Source of the DNA: an uncultured Planctomycetaceae bacterium
GTDB lineage: Bacteria; Planctomycetota; Planctomycetia; Pirellulales; UBA1268
NCBI GenBank assembly: GCA_937926325.1
Contig: CALAZQ010000062.1
Coordinates: forward strand, 1-9,402
Direction: 5' to 3'
DNA: 9,402 nt
Under the pieces are notes generated by a model, which saw nothing but the letters and a program-made list of their open reading frames with translations, was not told where the DNA came from and ran no database searches. Every line of letters begins with the position of its first letter. Position 1 is the stretch's first letter. Positions 1 through 6,680 of the stretch are shown here, piece after piece. The position numbers were made by a program, and so were the translations under genes.

Positions 1-2168
1 AGGTCATCCTGAGCCGTGCCCTTGCCGAGAAACTCGGCCAAGGCCCGCTCCAGGCTGGCGACCAGCCGGTCGGCCGACCTCTGCCGGTGCTGCCTGATGA
101 CCTCACCCACCGCCGCCACACCGAAAGGCCGACCGGTGGCGTCGGCCGCCTCGAAGAAGCCGTCCGTGATCAGCACGAACACGTCACCCGGACCAAGAGC
201 GACCCGGCCCGCTGGCACCGCCGGAGGCTCATCGAGAAAACCAAAGGGCAGACTCTGGGCCGGCAACTCTTCCAGAGCACCATCGGCAGCCCGACAGATC
301 AGCAGCGGCCCGTGACCGGCACTGAGATATTCCAGCTGGCCGGCCGTCGCGTCTATCACCGCAAAGCAGGCGGTCACCAGCCGCTCGGCCGGCAGGTCCG
401 CGGCAAGCAACTGGTGCATTGCCCCGACGACCCGGCCGAGTGGTTCACCCCGGCCAATCAACGCCCGAAAGAGTGCCCGGACCTCAGCCGCCACCAGCGC
501 CGGCCCCAGCCCATGGCCGGTGACATCGGCAATCGCCACCGCCAGCCGGCCGTCCGGCAGCGGCACAAAGTCGTAAAAGTCTCCTCCCGTCTGGGCGGCT
601 GGCCGGCTGCAGCCGGCCAGTTCAAACCCCGGAAGAGTGGGCGGCCGCTGCGGCAGCAGCCCCTTTTGAATCTGGTGGGCAATCTGCAGCTCCCGCTCAA
701 GCCGCCGCTTCTCCTCCCGGGTGGTCTCCTCGCGGGAGACGGCAGCAGAGATGGCCACATCGCGGTCGGCGAACAACGCGGCGAACAGCAGCGAGAGGAT
801 CGCGACGATCCAGGTCACATCAAATTCGCCCTTCAGGTAGCGGCTGTCGGCAGTCAGGTCGAGCTGCCAGTCAAGCCAGTCGAGCGGCAGCCGGCCGGCC
901 CACTGCAGCTGCCCGGCTTGAGGCAGCCTGCCCGCCGCCCCATCGCCAATGTGGAACTCGCCCACCCAAAGACCAATCCCGGTTGGCAGGCTCGGGATCG
1001 CCTGCTCCAGCAGCCGCTGTTGGTCAAGCCCCGCCACCAGACAGCCAGCAACTGGCGACCGAGCCTCATTGCCACCAGGCACAGCTAGCAGCAGGCCGGT
1101 CGGCGGCGTCGCGGGATGCTGCAACAGCCGTTGATGCTGTTCAGAGAGGAGACTGCCAGCGTCAACCGCGGCTTGGGCCAAGGCTGCGGCGGCTGCCGGC
1201 AGGCCGGCGTCCAATGCAGTGTCGGGCCGCGACTCGATGAGCAGCCGATCGGCAGAAGCTTCAGCCGAGCCCGGGGGCTGCCACCAGGCCAGCATGTCCG
1301 CGTCGGGGCTGCCGCGTAGCCACTGCCGGGCCCCTGCTGGAAAAAGCGCTGCCGGCTCGTCAGCGTCGTCGAGCAAGAACTGTGTCAGCCGCAGGCCTGC
1401 GGCCCGCAGCTGCAGCCGGTCAGCCAGCCGGACCGCAGCCAATTCGCCTTCGTTGGCGAGCTGCCGCAGGCGGGCGGACTGTTCCCAGCGGCTCGCTCCA
1501 GCAAAGGCGACCATCACCAGGGCGAAAATCGTCAGCATCTTGAACAGTACCCGGCGGTTTCCCGCTCGCCAGACGTCACCTCCCCCTGCCATCAGCACAA
1601 GGGTCAAGGGGGCGAAAATGAAGACGCCAAGCGTGTCACCGACATACCACTTCCAACCCTCATAGGCGAGCTCGGCCAGCGGCACAAAGCCAGCGAGCCC
1701 GAGGCAGGCCGCCCCCACCGATGCCGAGATGACGCAGGCGACGCCGCCACCGACGATGAGGAAGCCGAAGAGCTGCCGCTCAAAGGCGAGCTCCCGCCAG
1801 GTGTCTCCCGTCCAGCGTTTCACCAGGGCCGCCGCCGCAACTGCCTGGGCAGCGGCACCAACGGCGAAGCCGGTCGCCAGCATCAGCTGCACCGGTGGCC
1901 AGCCGTTGCCCTCGTACCAGCAGCGGACCATGTGCATGAGGAACTGCCCGACACAGGTGGCAACGACTGCCGGCCAGCCGTACCAGAGCGTGGTCGCCAG
2001 GGCGAATCCAGCCGCCGGAAAGAGTGGGCTGGCGGTGCTGGGCGGGATGGCAAGCTGCAGGCCGACCAGCCCCATCACCAGATAGATTGCCGCCAGCCGG
2101 ATGATGGTGCGGGCAACCGGTCGGCCCCCCACCGCCTGTCCGTCCAGCGGATGCGACCGAGGCTGCAT
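1..2168 (-). CDS. MASE1-CHASE-like membrane sensor with SpoIIE/RsbU-type PP2C phosphatase (3' end cut by window edge)
   Basis: The minus frame is open from ATG at 2168 to the left edge, 722 residues. Seen: hydrophobic helices fill about residues 20-225, including WYVGDTLGVFIFAPL (174-188), a MASE1-like signature. A soluble segment of about 226-450 starts like a CHASE domain. A further membrane helix (451-467) leads into a charged helical linker (478-506, ending ELQIAHQIQKGLLP). The rest is a SpoIIE/PP2C domain with GGDFYDF (528-534), ADVTGHG (547-553), SAGH (616-619), ITDGFFEA (667-674) and terminal AQDD; D530, D548, D669 and D721/D722 are the expected metal-binding acids. Family knowledge: such enzymes dephosphorylate serine-phosphorylated STAS antagonists, freeing them to bind an anti-sigma kinase. 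Its ATG overlaps the stop of the STAS gene (ATGA), so the two are probably translationally coupled and are likely partners. Only the last strand is missing, since AQDD lies near the C-terminus in this family. The CHASE call is the least certain part; the ligand is unknown. Confidence 0.93.
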   Translation of the reverse strand, partial: MQPRSHPLDGQAVGGRPVARTIIRLAAIYLVMGLVGLQLAIPPSTASPLFPAAGFALATTLWYGWPAVVATCVGQFLMHMVRCWYEGNGWPPVQLMLATGFAVGAAAQAVAAAALVKRWTGDTWRELAFERQLFGFLIVGGGVACVISASVGAACLGLAGFVPLAELAYEGWKWYVGDTLGVFIFAPLTLVLMAGGGDVWRAGNRRVLFKMLTIFALVMVAFAGASRWEQSARLRQLANEGELAAVRLADRLQLRAAGLRLTQFLLDDADEPAALFPAGARQWLRGSPDADMLAWWQPPGSAEASADRLLIESRPDTALDAGLPAAAAALAQAAVDAGSLLSEQHQRLLQHPATPPTGLLLAVPGGNEARSPVAGCLVAGLDQQRLLEQAIPSLPTGIGLWVGEFHIGDGAAGRLPQAGQLQWAGRLPLDWLDWQLDLTADSRYLKGEFDVTWIVAILSLLFAALFADRDVAISAAVSREETTREEKRRLERELQIAHQIQKGLLPQRPPTLPGFELAGCSRPAAQTGGDFYDFVPLPDGRLAVAIADVTGHGLGPALVAAEVRALFRALIGRGEPLGRVVGAMHQLLAADLPAERLVTACFAVIDATAGQLEYLSAGHGPLLICRAADGALEELPAQSLPFGFLDEPPAVPAGRVALGPGDVFVLITDGFFEAADATGRPFGVAAVGEVIRQHRQRSADRLVASLERALAEFLGKGTAQDD

Positions 2169-2518
2169 CAGAAGTCGGCAAGTGCCGCCTGCCGGTCCGG
2201 AGCAATCTGAAACAGCGTGTCGATTCGGGTGAACCGCAGCACCTCGGCAATCTCAGGCCGCACGTTGCACAGCCGCAATACGCCTTGGCGGGTGGCGAGA
2301 GCACGGTAGAGATCCCGCAGCAGGGTGATGGCCGCGCTCGAGATCAGCATGACGCCAGAGAAGTCGACGAGGATCTTCGGCGGCTCGGCAGCAATGACAC
2401 ACTGCACCAGCTCATCACGAATCGAGTCGAGTTCAGGGCCATCGACAATCCGCGGCAGGCTGAAGCTGACGGTACTGACGTCACCCTCGCGACCAACTTC
2501 AAGATAGTGCTCTGCCAT
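2168..2518 (-). CDS. STAS-domain anti-sigma-factor antagonist (SpoIIAA/RsbV-like)
   Basis: This 116-residue protein is about the usual length of a stand-alone STAS antagonist. The core ILVDFSGVMLISSAAITLL (49-67) matches the conserved strand-turn-helix that carries the phosphorylatable serine. Aligned on SpoIIAA, S61 takes the phosphoserine position and S60 replaces the usual aspartate; ISSA variants of this motif are common. The protein is soluble, with no signal peptide or membrane segment. The start is well fixed: a TGA lies in frame two codons before the ATG at 2518. The stop overlaps the start of the MASE1/SpoIIE phosphatase by ATGA, the typical coupling of an antagonist with its phosphatase. 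Expected role (inference from family): in the dephosphorylated form it binds an anti-sigma kinase and so releases a sigma factor or another output. The kinase is not in this window and may lie beyond the left edge or elsewhere. Confidence 0.9.
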   Translation of the reverse strand: MAEHYLEVGREGDVSTVSFSLPRIVDGPELDSIRDELVQCVIAAEPPKILVDFSGVMLISSAAITLLRDLYRALATRQGVLRLCNVRPEIAEVLRFTRIDTLFQIAPDRQAALADF

Positions 2519-2762
2519 GCTTCAACGTGAACGCGGAAACTGAACCCCGGGGATGAGGCTTTCATCACCCGCCACCCCCGCTGTGTGTGCCCCAAGAGAA
2601 TAGCACAATTGCCGCGGCAGCAGCTCACAGCAGCCTCTCCCAGCAATTTCCGCCTTTTTGAACCGACCGACCCGCCCTCAGGATGCGTAGAATAGGGGAG
2701 AACCGCGGCGGAGGGATCGCACCGGGGAGGACGGCCCTGGCCGCTTTTCCGGAACCGACCTC
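2519..2762. promoter_or_regulatory. Divergent intergenic region between the STAS/phosphatase pair and the AST operon
   Basis: This 244-bp gap must hold the control sites for both divergent operons. On the minus strand, TGC-TATTCT (2605-2597) resembles an extended -10 element about 80 bp before the STAS start. On the plus strand, TAGAAT (2688-2693) resembles a -10 hexamer 70 bp before the M20 start. The nearest TTGAAC (2658-2663) is 24 nt away, too far for a standard spacer. AGAATAG occurs twice (2597-2603 and 2689-2695), so both -10 guesses rest on the same heptamer. No convincing operator palindrome, such as an ARG box or ArgR site, was found. The STAS gene has no clear Shine-Dalgarno sequence, and the GGGGAGG at 2724-2730 is too far from the M20 ATG to serve as one. 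The promoter positions are weak. Confidence 0.3.
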
Positions 2763-4004
2763 ATGCCACGGCCCTTCGAACAGCTGACCACCTGGATCGA
2801 CAGCCAGCAGGAACGGCTGCTGGGCTTGGTAGGTGACTGGGCGGGGATCAGTTCGCACAGCCTCGATCCAGCCGGGCTGGGCAGGATGCGGGCCCGGTTG
2901 ATTGAGGACTTCGCACCGCTCGGTCGGCTCGCAGGGAAGGCGGCCGGTCGACGGCTGGTGGTCGATGCCAGCGGCAACGAGGTGTCCGAGCCGGTGGGCG
3001 AGATGTTGTCGCTGCGGCACGAGGCTGCGACTGGGCCCGGGGTGCTGCTGGCGATCCATTACGACACTGTCTATCCCGCTGACGCCGAGCCGCGGCAGGT
3101 CAGCCTGAGTGACGACGGCCGGCTGCTGCGGGGGCCGGGTGTCACCGATGCCAAGGGTGGGCTGGCGGTCATGCTGATTGCCCTGGAGGCCTTTCAGCGA
3201 TTCGGGCAGACCGACCGCCTTAGTTGGGAGGTGCTGCTCAACGCCGATGAAGAACTCGGCTCGCCCGGTTCGGCCGAGGCCCTGGCCGCAGCGGCCGGCC
3301 GCAATGATCTCGGCCTGCTGTTCGAGCCGGCTCTCGACGAGTCAGGCAGCCTCGCCGGGGCCCGCAAGGGCTCGGCCAATCTGGCGGTTGTGATTCGCGG
3401 CCGGGCCGCCCATGCCGGCCGGCATTTTGCCGACGGCCGCAACGCCGTTGTCGCTGCCGCGGAACTGGCAACTGCGGTTGACCGGCTCAACGCCGAAACG
3501 GGTGATGCCACGTTCAATGTCGCCGCCATCGACGGCGGCGCCGCGGTAAACGTCATCCCCGATCTTGCGATCCTGCGGCTGAACATTCGCGTCGGCACTG
3601 CCGCCACCGCCGACTGGGCCATCGACCAGGTCCGCGAACTCGTTGCTGAGACGAACCGTCGCGACGGGATCAGGGCAGCGGTACATGGTGGCTTTCACTG
3701 CCCGCCGCGTCCGGTCGATCCGCCGATGCAGCGGCTGCTTGATCAGGTGACCCGTTGCGGCGAGCAGCTCGGCCTGACCATCACCAGCCGGCCGACGGGC
3801 GGTGTCTGCGACGGCAACAAGCTCGCCGCCGCCGGCCTGCCCACCGTCGACACCCTTGGCGTCCGCGGCGGCGGCATCCACAGCCCGAATGAATATCTGA
3901 TTGTCGAGAGCCTCGCCGAACGGGCCAAGCTGACCGCCTGCCTGCTGGCCGGGCTGGCGGATGGGTCACTGAACTGGCCGGTGGATGGAAGGAGGAGCCG
4001 ATGA
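2763..4004 (+). CDS. M20-family zinc hydrolase, carboxypeptidase-G2-like; candidate N-succinylglutamate desuccinylase
   Basis: This 413-residue protein has the complete M20 di-zinc active site: H99 and D101 in HYDTVYP, D129 in GPGVTDAKGG, E163/E164 in NADEELGS, E188 in LFEP, H217 in the dimerisation (lid) domain, and H373 in GIHSPNEY. The catalytic domain is split around a lid domain of roughly 205-315. Motif wording is closest to the carboxypeptidase G2 (glutamate carboxypeptidase) branch, which cleaves N-acyl bonds to glutamate. There is no signal peptide, so it should be cytoplasmic. The ATG at 2763 is the first start after an in-frame TAG at 2688. It overlaps the aminotransferase start by ATGA and opens the AST cluster. 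Inference: it performs the last AST step, succinylglutamate to succinate plus glutamate, normally done by the unrelated AstE. Other N-acyl amino acid or peptide substrates remain possible. The M20 assignment is secure; the substrate is not proven. Confidence 0.93.
   Translation: MPRPFEQLTTWIDSQQERLLGLVGDWAGISSHSLDPAGLGRMRARLIEDFAPLGRLAGKAAGRRLVVDASGNEVSEPVGEMLSLRHEAATGPGVLLAIHYDTVYPADAEPRQVSLSDDGRLLRGPGVTDAKGGLAVMLIALEAFQRFGQTDRLSWEVLLNADEELGSPGSAEALAAAAGRNDLGLLFEPALDESGSLAGARKGSANLAVVIRGRAAHAGRHFADGRNAVVAAAELATAVDRLNAETGDATFNVAAIDGGAAVNVIPDLAILRLNIRVGTAATADWAIDQVRELVAETNRRDGIRAAVHGGFHCPPRPVDPPMQRLLDQVTRCGEQLGLTITSRPTGGVCDGNKLAAAGLPTVDTLGVRGGGIHSPNEYLIVESLAERAKLTACLLAGLADGSLNWPVDGRRSR
3989..3995 (+). 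promoter_or_regulatory. Strong Shine-Dalgarno site for the aminotransferase
   Basis: AAGGAGG ends 5 nt before the ATG at 4001 and lies inside the last codons of the M20 gene. It fixes the aminotransferase start and, with the ATGA overlap, supports translational coupling. It is the clearest ribosome binding site in the window. Confidence 0.8.
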
Positions 4005-5437
4005 TCGTTCAGCCTGACAACACGCCGCCTGAAACGCTGGCTGCTGAAGCCCTACGGGATGACCCACGGGTGGTGGAGGCCCGCCGGTTACTGGAGACCG
4101 CGGTCGTGGAGCACCAACGGGCACTGACCGGCGTGCGGCCGCCGCAGGCCGACCGGCAGATCGCCTACCAGCAGCTGCTTGACCAGTTCGCGGCAGCCCG
4201 CGGCGGCGGATTGTTCTATCCATATATCGGGAGCGGCCTCGGCCGGGGGCCGCTGGTCGAGCTGGCCGACGGCAGTGTGAAGTTCGACATGATCGGCGGC
4301 ATCGGTGTGCACATCATGGGCCATGGCCATCCGGCACTGCTGGCCGCCGGCCTCGACGCGGCCCTCGCCGACACCGTGATGCAAGGGAACTTGCAACAGA
4401 ACGTCGAGTCAGCCGCGCTGCTCGACTGTCTGCTCGATGCCGCCGCGGCCACCGGGGCCGAACTGCCCCACTGCTTCCTGTCGACCAGCGGGGCGATGGC
4501 CAACGAAAACGCCCTCAAGATCGCCCTGCAGAAAAAACATCCGGCCGATCGGGTGCTGGCCTTCGAGCGGTGCTTCATGGGTCGGACCCTGGCCATGGCC
4601 AGCATCACCGACAAGCCGGCCTATCGGGACGGCCTGCCGCTGGCCCTCAATGTTGACTATGTGCCCTTCTTCGATCCGGCCGATCCGGAAGGCAGCACGC
4701 AGCGGGCGGTCACCGTGCTCAAGGGCCACCTGGCCCGGCATCCCGGCCGCCATGCGGTGATGTGCCTGGAGATGGTGCAGGGTGAGGGGGGCTGTAACCC
4801 CGGCAGCCCTGACTTCTTCGCCGCGCTGGTCGCCGTGCTGCGGGAAGCGGGCGTGGCGATCTTCGTCGATGAGGTCCAGACCTTCGGCCGGCTGGAGCGG
4901 CTGTTTGCCTTTGAGCAGTTCGGGCTCGCCGAACACGTCGATCTGGTCACGATCGGCAAACTCAGTCAGGTCTGTGCCACCTTCTTCCGCGAGAGCTTCA
5001 CCCCGCGGCCCGGCCTGCTCAGCCAGACCTTTACGGCTGCCACGTCGGCGATCTTTGCCGGCCACGCTGTGGTGAAGGAATTGCAAACCGGAAACTCCTA
5101 CGGCCCGAACGGCCGCATCGCTGCGATCCACCGCCGCTTTGTCAGCCACTTTGAGGCGATTGCCAGCCGGCACCCTGGGCTGATCAGCGGCCCGTTTGGT
5201 ACTGGCGGCATGATCGCCTTTCAGGCCTTCGACGGTGATGCTGCCCGCACCCGGCGGCTGCTGGCCGACCTCTTCGATGCCGGCGTGATCGCCTTTGCTG
5301 CCGGGGCCAACCCGACCCGGGTGCGGTTCCTGCCACCGCTGGCCGTGATCAGCGATGCCGACATCGACACGGTCTGTGAACTGCTTGAGCAGGTGCTGCT
5401 GGCCGAGGCCAATCGCCCGCCGGAGGCCGGGCCATGA
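4001..5437 (+). CDS. Class III PLP-dependent aminotransferase, probable succinylornithine transaminase (AstC role), divergent type
   Basis: This 478-residue fold-type I aminotransferase shows STSGAMANENALK (161-173, cofactor phosphate region), FMGRTLA (192-198), VDEVQTFGR (289-297, with D290 contacting the PLP ring nitrogen), TIGKLSQVC (317-325, with K320 the likely Schiff-base lysine) and TRVRFLPPL (439-447). It is longer than the roughly 400-residue ArgD/AstC enzymes, with about 70 extra N-terminal residues before the first core strand. The lysine region reads GK-x-x-QVC, as I recall for lysine 6-aminotransferases (GKKTQVC), and lacks the AstC/ArgD pattern KxLGGGxPxGA. It overlaps both neighbours by ATGA (M20 upstream, astA downstream), so it belongs to the same operon. 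Inference: it transaminates N-succinylornithine with 2-oxoglutarate to give succinylglutamate semialdehyde and glutamate. The aminotransferase class is sure. The substrate is inferred from position; lysine or ornithine transamination is the main alternative. Confidence 0.92.
   Translation: MIVQPDNTPPETLAAEALRDDPRVVEARRLLETAVVEHQRALTGVRPPQADRQIAYQQLLDQFAAARGGGLFYPYIGSGLGRGPLVELADGSVKFDMIGGIGVHIMGHGHPALLAAGLDAALADTVMQGNLQQNVESAALLDCLLDAAAATGAELPHCFLSTSGAMANENALKIALQKKHPADRVLAFERCFMGRTLAMASITDKPAYRDGLPLALNVDYVPFFDPADPEGSTQRAVTVLKGHLARHPGRHAVMCLEMVQGEGGCNPGSPDFFAALVAVLREAGVAIFVDEVQTFGRLERLFAFEQFGLAEHVDLVTIGKLSQVCATFFRESFTPRPGLLSQTFTAATSAIFAGHAVVKELQTGNSYGPNGRIAAIHRRFVSHFEAIASRHPGLISGPFGTGGMIAFQAFDGDAARTRRLLADLFDAGVIAFAAGANPTRVRFLPPLAVISDADIDTVCELLEQVLLAEANRPPEAGP
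5422..5426 (+). promoter_or_regulatory. Shine-Dalgarno site for astA
   Basis: GGAGG lies 7 nt before the ATG at 5434, within the end of the aminotransferase gene. Together with the ATGA overlap it supports this astA start. Confidence 0.65.
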
Positions 5438-6468
5438 ATCTCATTCGCCCCGTCGCCGCGACCGACCTCGACGACCTGCTGGCGCTGGCCGGACAGACAT
5501 CGTTTGGCCTCACAACCCTGCCGCGGGACGCCGACTATCTGCGGCAGCGGATCACCGAATCAGAAGAAGGCTTCCGCCGGCTGGCTGACGGCCGGCCCCG
5601 GGGCGAGGGCTATCTGCTGGTGATGGAGGACACAGCGACGGGCAAGGTGGTTGGCACGGCCGGCATCGTCTCGAAGGTCGGCGGCTTCGACCCCTTCTGG
5701 GCCTACCGAATCGAGACCTCGGTGCACGAGTCAAAAGACCTCGGCATCCGCAAGGAGATTCGCACGCTGCATCTGGTGAAGGAACACGATGGCCCGTGCG
5801 AGATCGGCAGCATGTTCCTGCACCCCGCGGCCCGCGGTCGCGGGGTCGGCCGCAGCCTGTCGCTGGCCCGGTTTCTGTTCATCGCCGAGCATCCGCAGAG
5901 CTTTGACACCACCGTGATAGCCGAGATGCGGGGCGTGATTGACGACCGGGGCCACAGCGAGTTTTGGGATGCCGTCGGCAAGCACTTTTTCGCAATCGAC
6001 TTTCCCAAGGCTGACTACCTCAGCATTTTGAACAAGCGGTTCATCGCCGATTTGATGCCGCACCATCCGATCTACATTCCGCTGCTGCCGACAGCAGCCC
6101 AGGCGGTGATCGGCCAGGTGCATGAACAGACGAGGCCCGCCCTGCGGATTCTCGAGCAAGAGGGCTTTGGGTTCACCGGCATGGTCGACATCTTCGAGGC
6201 CGGGCCGATTGTCAGCTGCCCCCGCGACGAGCTGCGGCTGGTGCGAACCAGCCGCCGGGTGCCGGTGGCGGCAGTGGCCAAGCAGATGACGGAGACGCCG
6301 ACCCATCTGGTTGCCAGCGGCCGGCCCGACCGGCCGTTCTGCTGCTGCGGGACCAGCTGCACCGAGACAGCCGACGGCATCTGCCTGCCACAAGACGCCG
6401 CCACCGCCCTCGGCGTGCGGGTGGGCGACACGGTTCGCCTCGGCAGCCTGCGGGAGGACGATCCGTGA
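5434..6468 (+). CDS. astA: Arginine N-succinyltransferase AstA
   Basis: AstA transfers succinyl from succinyl-CoA to the alpha-amino group of arginine, the first step of the AST pathway, in the cytoplasm. The protein has 344 residues, the same length as recalled for E. coli AstA, and aligns along its whole length: IRPV at the N-terminus, GLTTLP (25-30), the GNAT-like CoA loop AARGRGVGRSL (132-142), EMRGVID (164-170), GHSEFWDAVGKHFF (173-186), LMPHHPIY (207-214), VIGQVHEQT (225-233), EGFGFTGMVDIFEAGP (243-258), and a C-terminal GDTVRL. The start overlaps the aminotransferase stop and has a good ribosome binding site. An odd feature is the cysteine-rich stretch PFCCCGTSC (301-309), near a C-terminal segment that does not carry these cysteines in the E. 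coli protein as I recall it. It is a single-subunit form, not split into two paralogous subunits as in pseudomonads. The call is firm. Confidence 0.96.
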   Translation: MNLIRPVAATDLDDLLALAGQTSFGLTTLPRDADYLRQRITESEEGFRRLADGRPRGEGYLLVMEDTATGKVVGTAGIVSKVGGFDPFWAYRIETSVHESKDLGIRKEIRTLHLVKEHDGPCEIGSMFLHPAARGRGVGRSLSLARFLFIAEHPQSFDTTVIAEMRGVIDDRGHSEFWDAVGKHFFAIDFPKADYLSILNKRFIADLMPHHPIYIPLLPTAAQAVIGQVHEQTRPALRILEQEGFGFTGMVDIFEAGPIVSCPRDELRLVRTSRRVPVAAVAKQMTETPTHLVASGRPDRPFCCCGTSCTETADGICLPQDAATALGVRVGDTVRLGSLREDDP

Positions 6469-6524
6469 CTCAGCAAAGCTGCAACGCAGTATCGGCAACT
6501 GATCGATGGAGCCCACCCGCCTTG

Positions 6525-6629
6525 CCTCTCCCCGTGGGAGAGGCCGGCCGCAGGCCGGGTGAGGGTGCCTCAACCGCATCACCGCTGGCAAAGGCACCCT
6601 CACCCCAACCCTCTCCCAGAGGGAGAGGG
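6525..6629. repeat. REP/BIME-like composite palindrome between astA and astD
   Basis: The 212-bp gap between astA and astD contains a nested inverted repeat. GTGAGGGTGCCT (6559-6570) is exactly complementary to AGGCACCCTCAC (6592-6603), with a 21-nt centre. Outside this pair lie two similar small hairpins: CCTCTCCC-CGT-GGGAGAGG (6525-6543) and CCCTCTCCC-AGA-GGGAGAGGG (6609-6629). The left side has a further CCGGCC-GCA-GGCCGG hairpin (6544-6558). The two halves are thus imperfect mirror copies, as in bacterial interspersed mosaic elements, and this motif style is widespread in high-GC genomes. Transcribed, it would fold strongly and could stabilise the upstream mRNA or weaken transcription into astD. 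There is no T-tract, so it is not a classical terminator. Confidence 0.8.
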
Positions 6630-6680
6630 GGACGGCAGCATATTGGCGACGAAGCCTGATCCAACCAACGTGATACGAAG

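Noticed and set aside
87..1088. Long plus-strand open frame of 333 codons opposite the phosphatase gene
   Set aside because: It lies wholly antisense to the SpoIIE domain, which has clear motifs. Its product is low-complexity, rich in Arg, Pro and Gln, and has no recognisable domain, as expected for a GC-rich shadow frame.
2658..2693. TTGAAC / TAGAAT as a full -35/-10 promoter for the AST operon
   Set aside because: The spacer is 24 nt, well outside the usual 16-18 nt, and no better -35 is found at the right distance. Only the -10-like hexamer is mentioned as a weak candidate.
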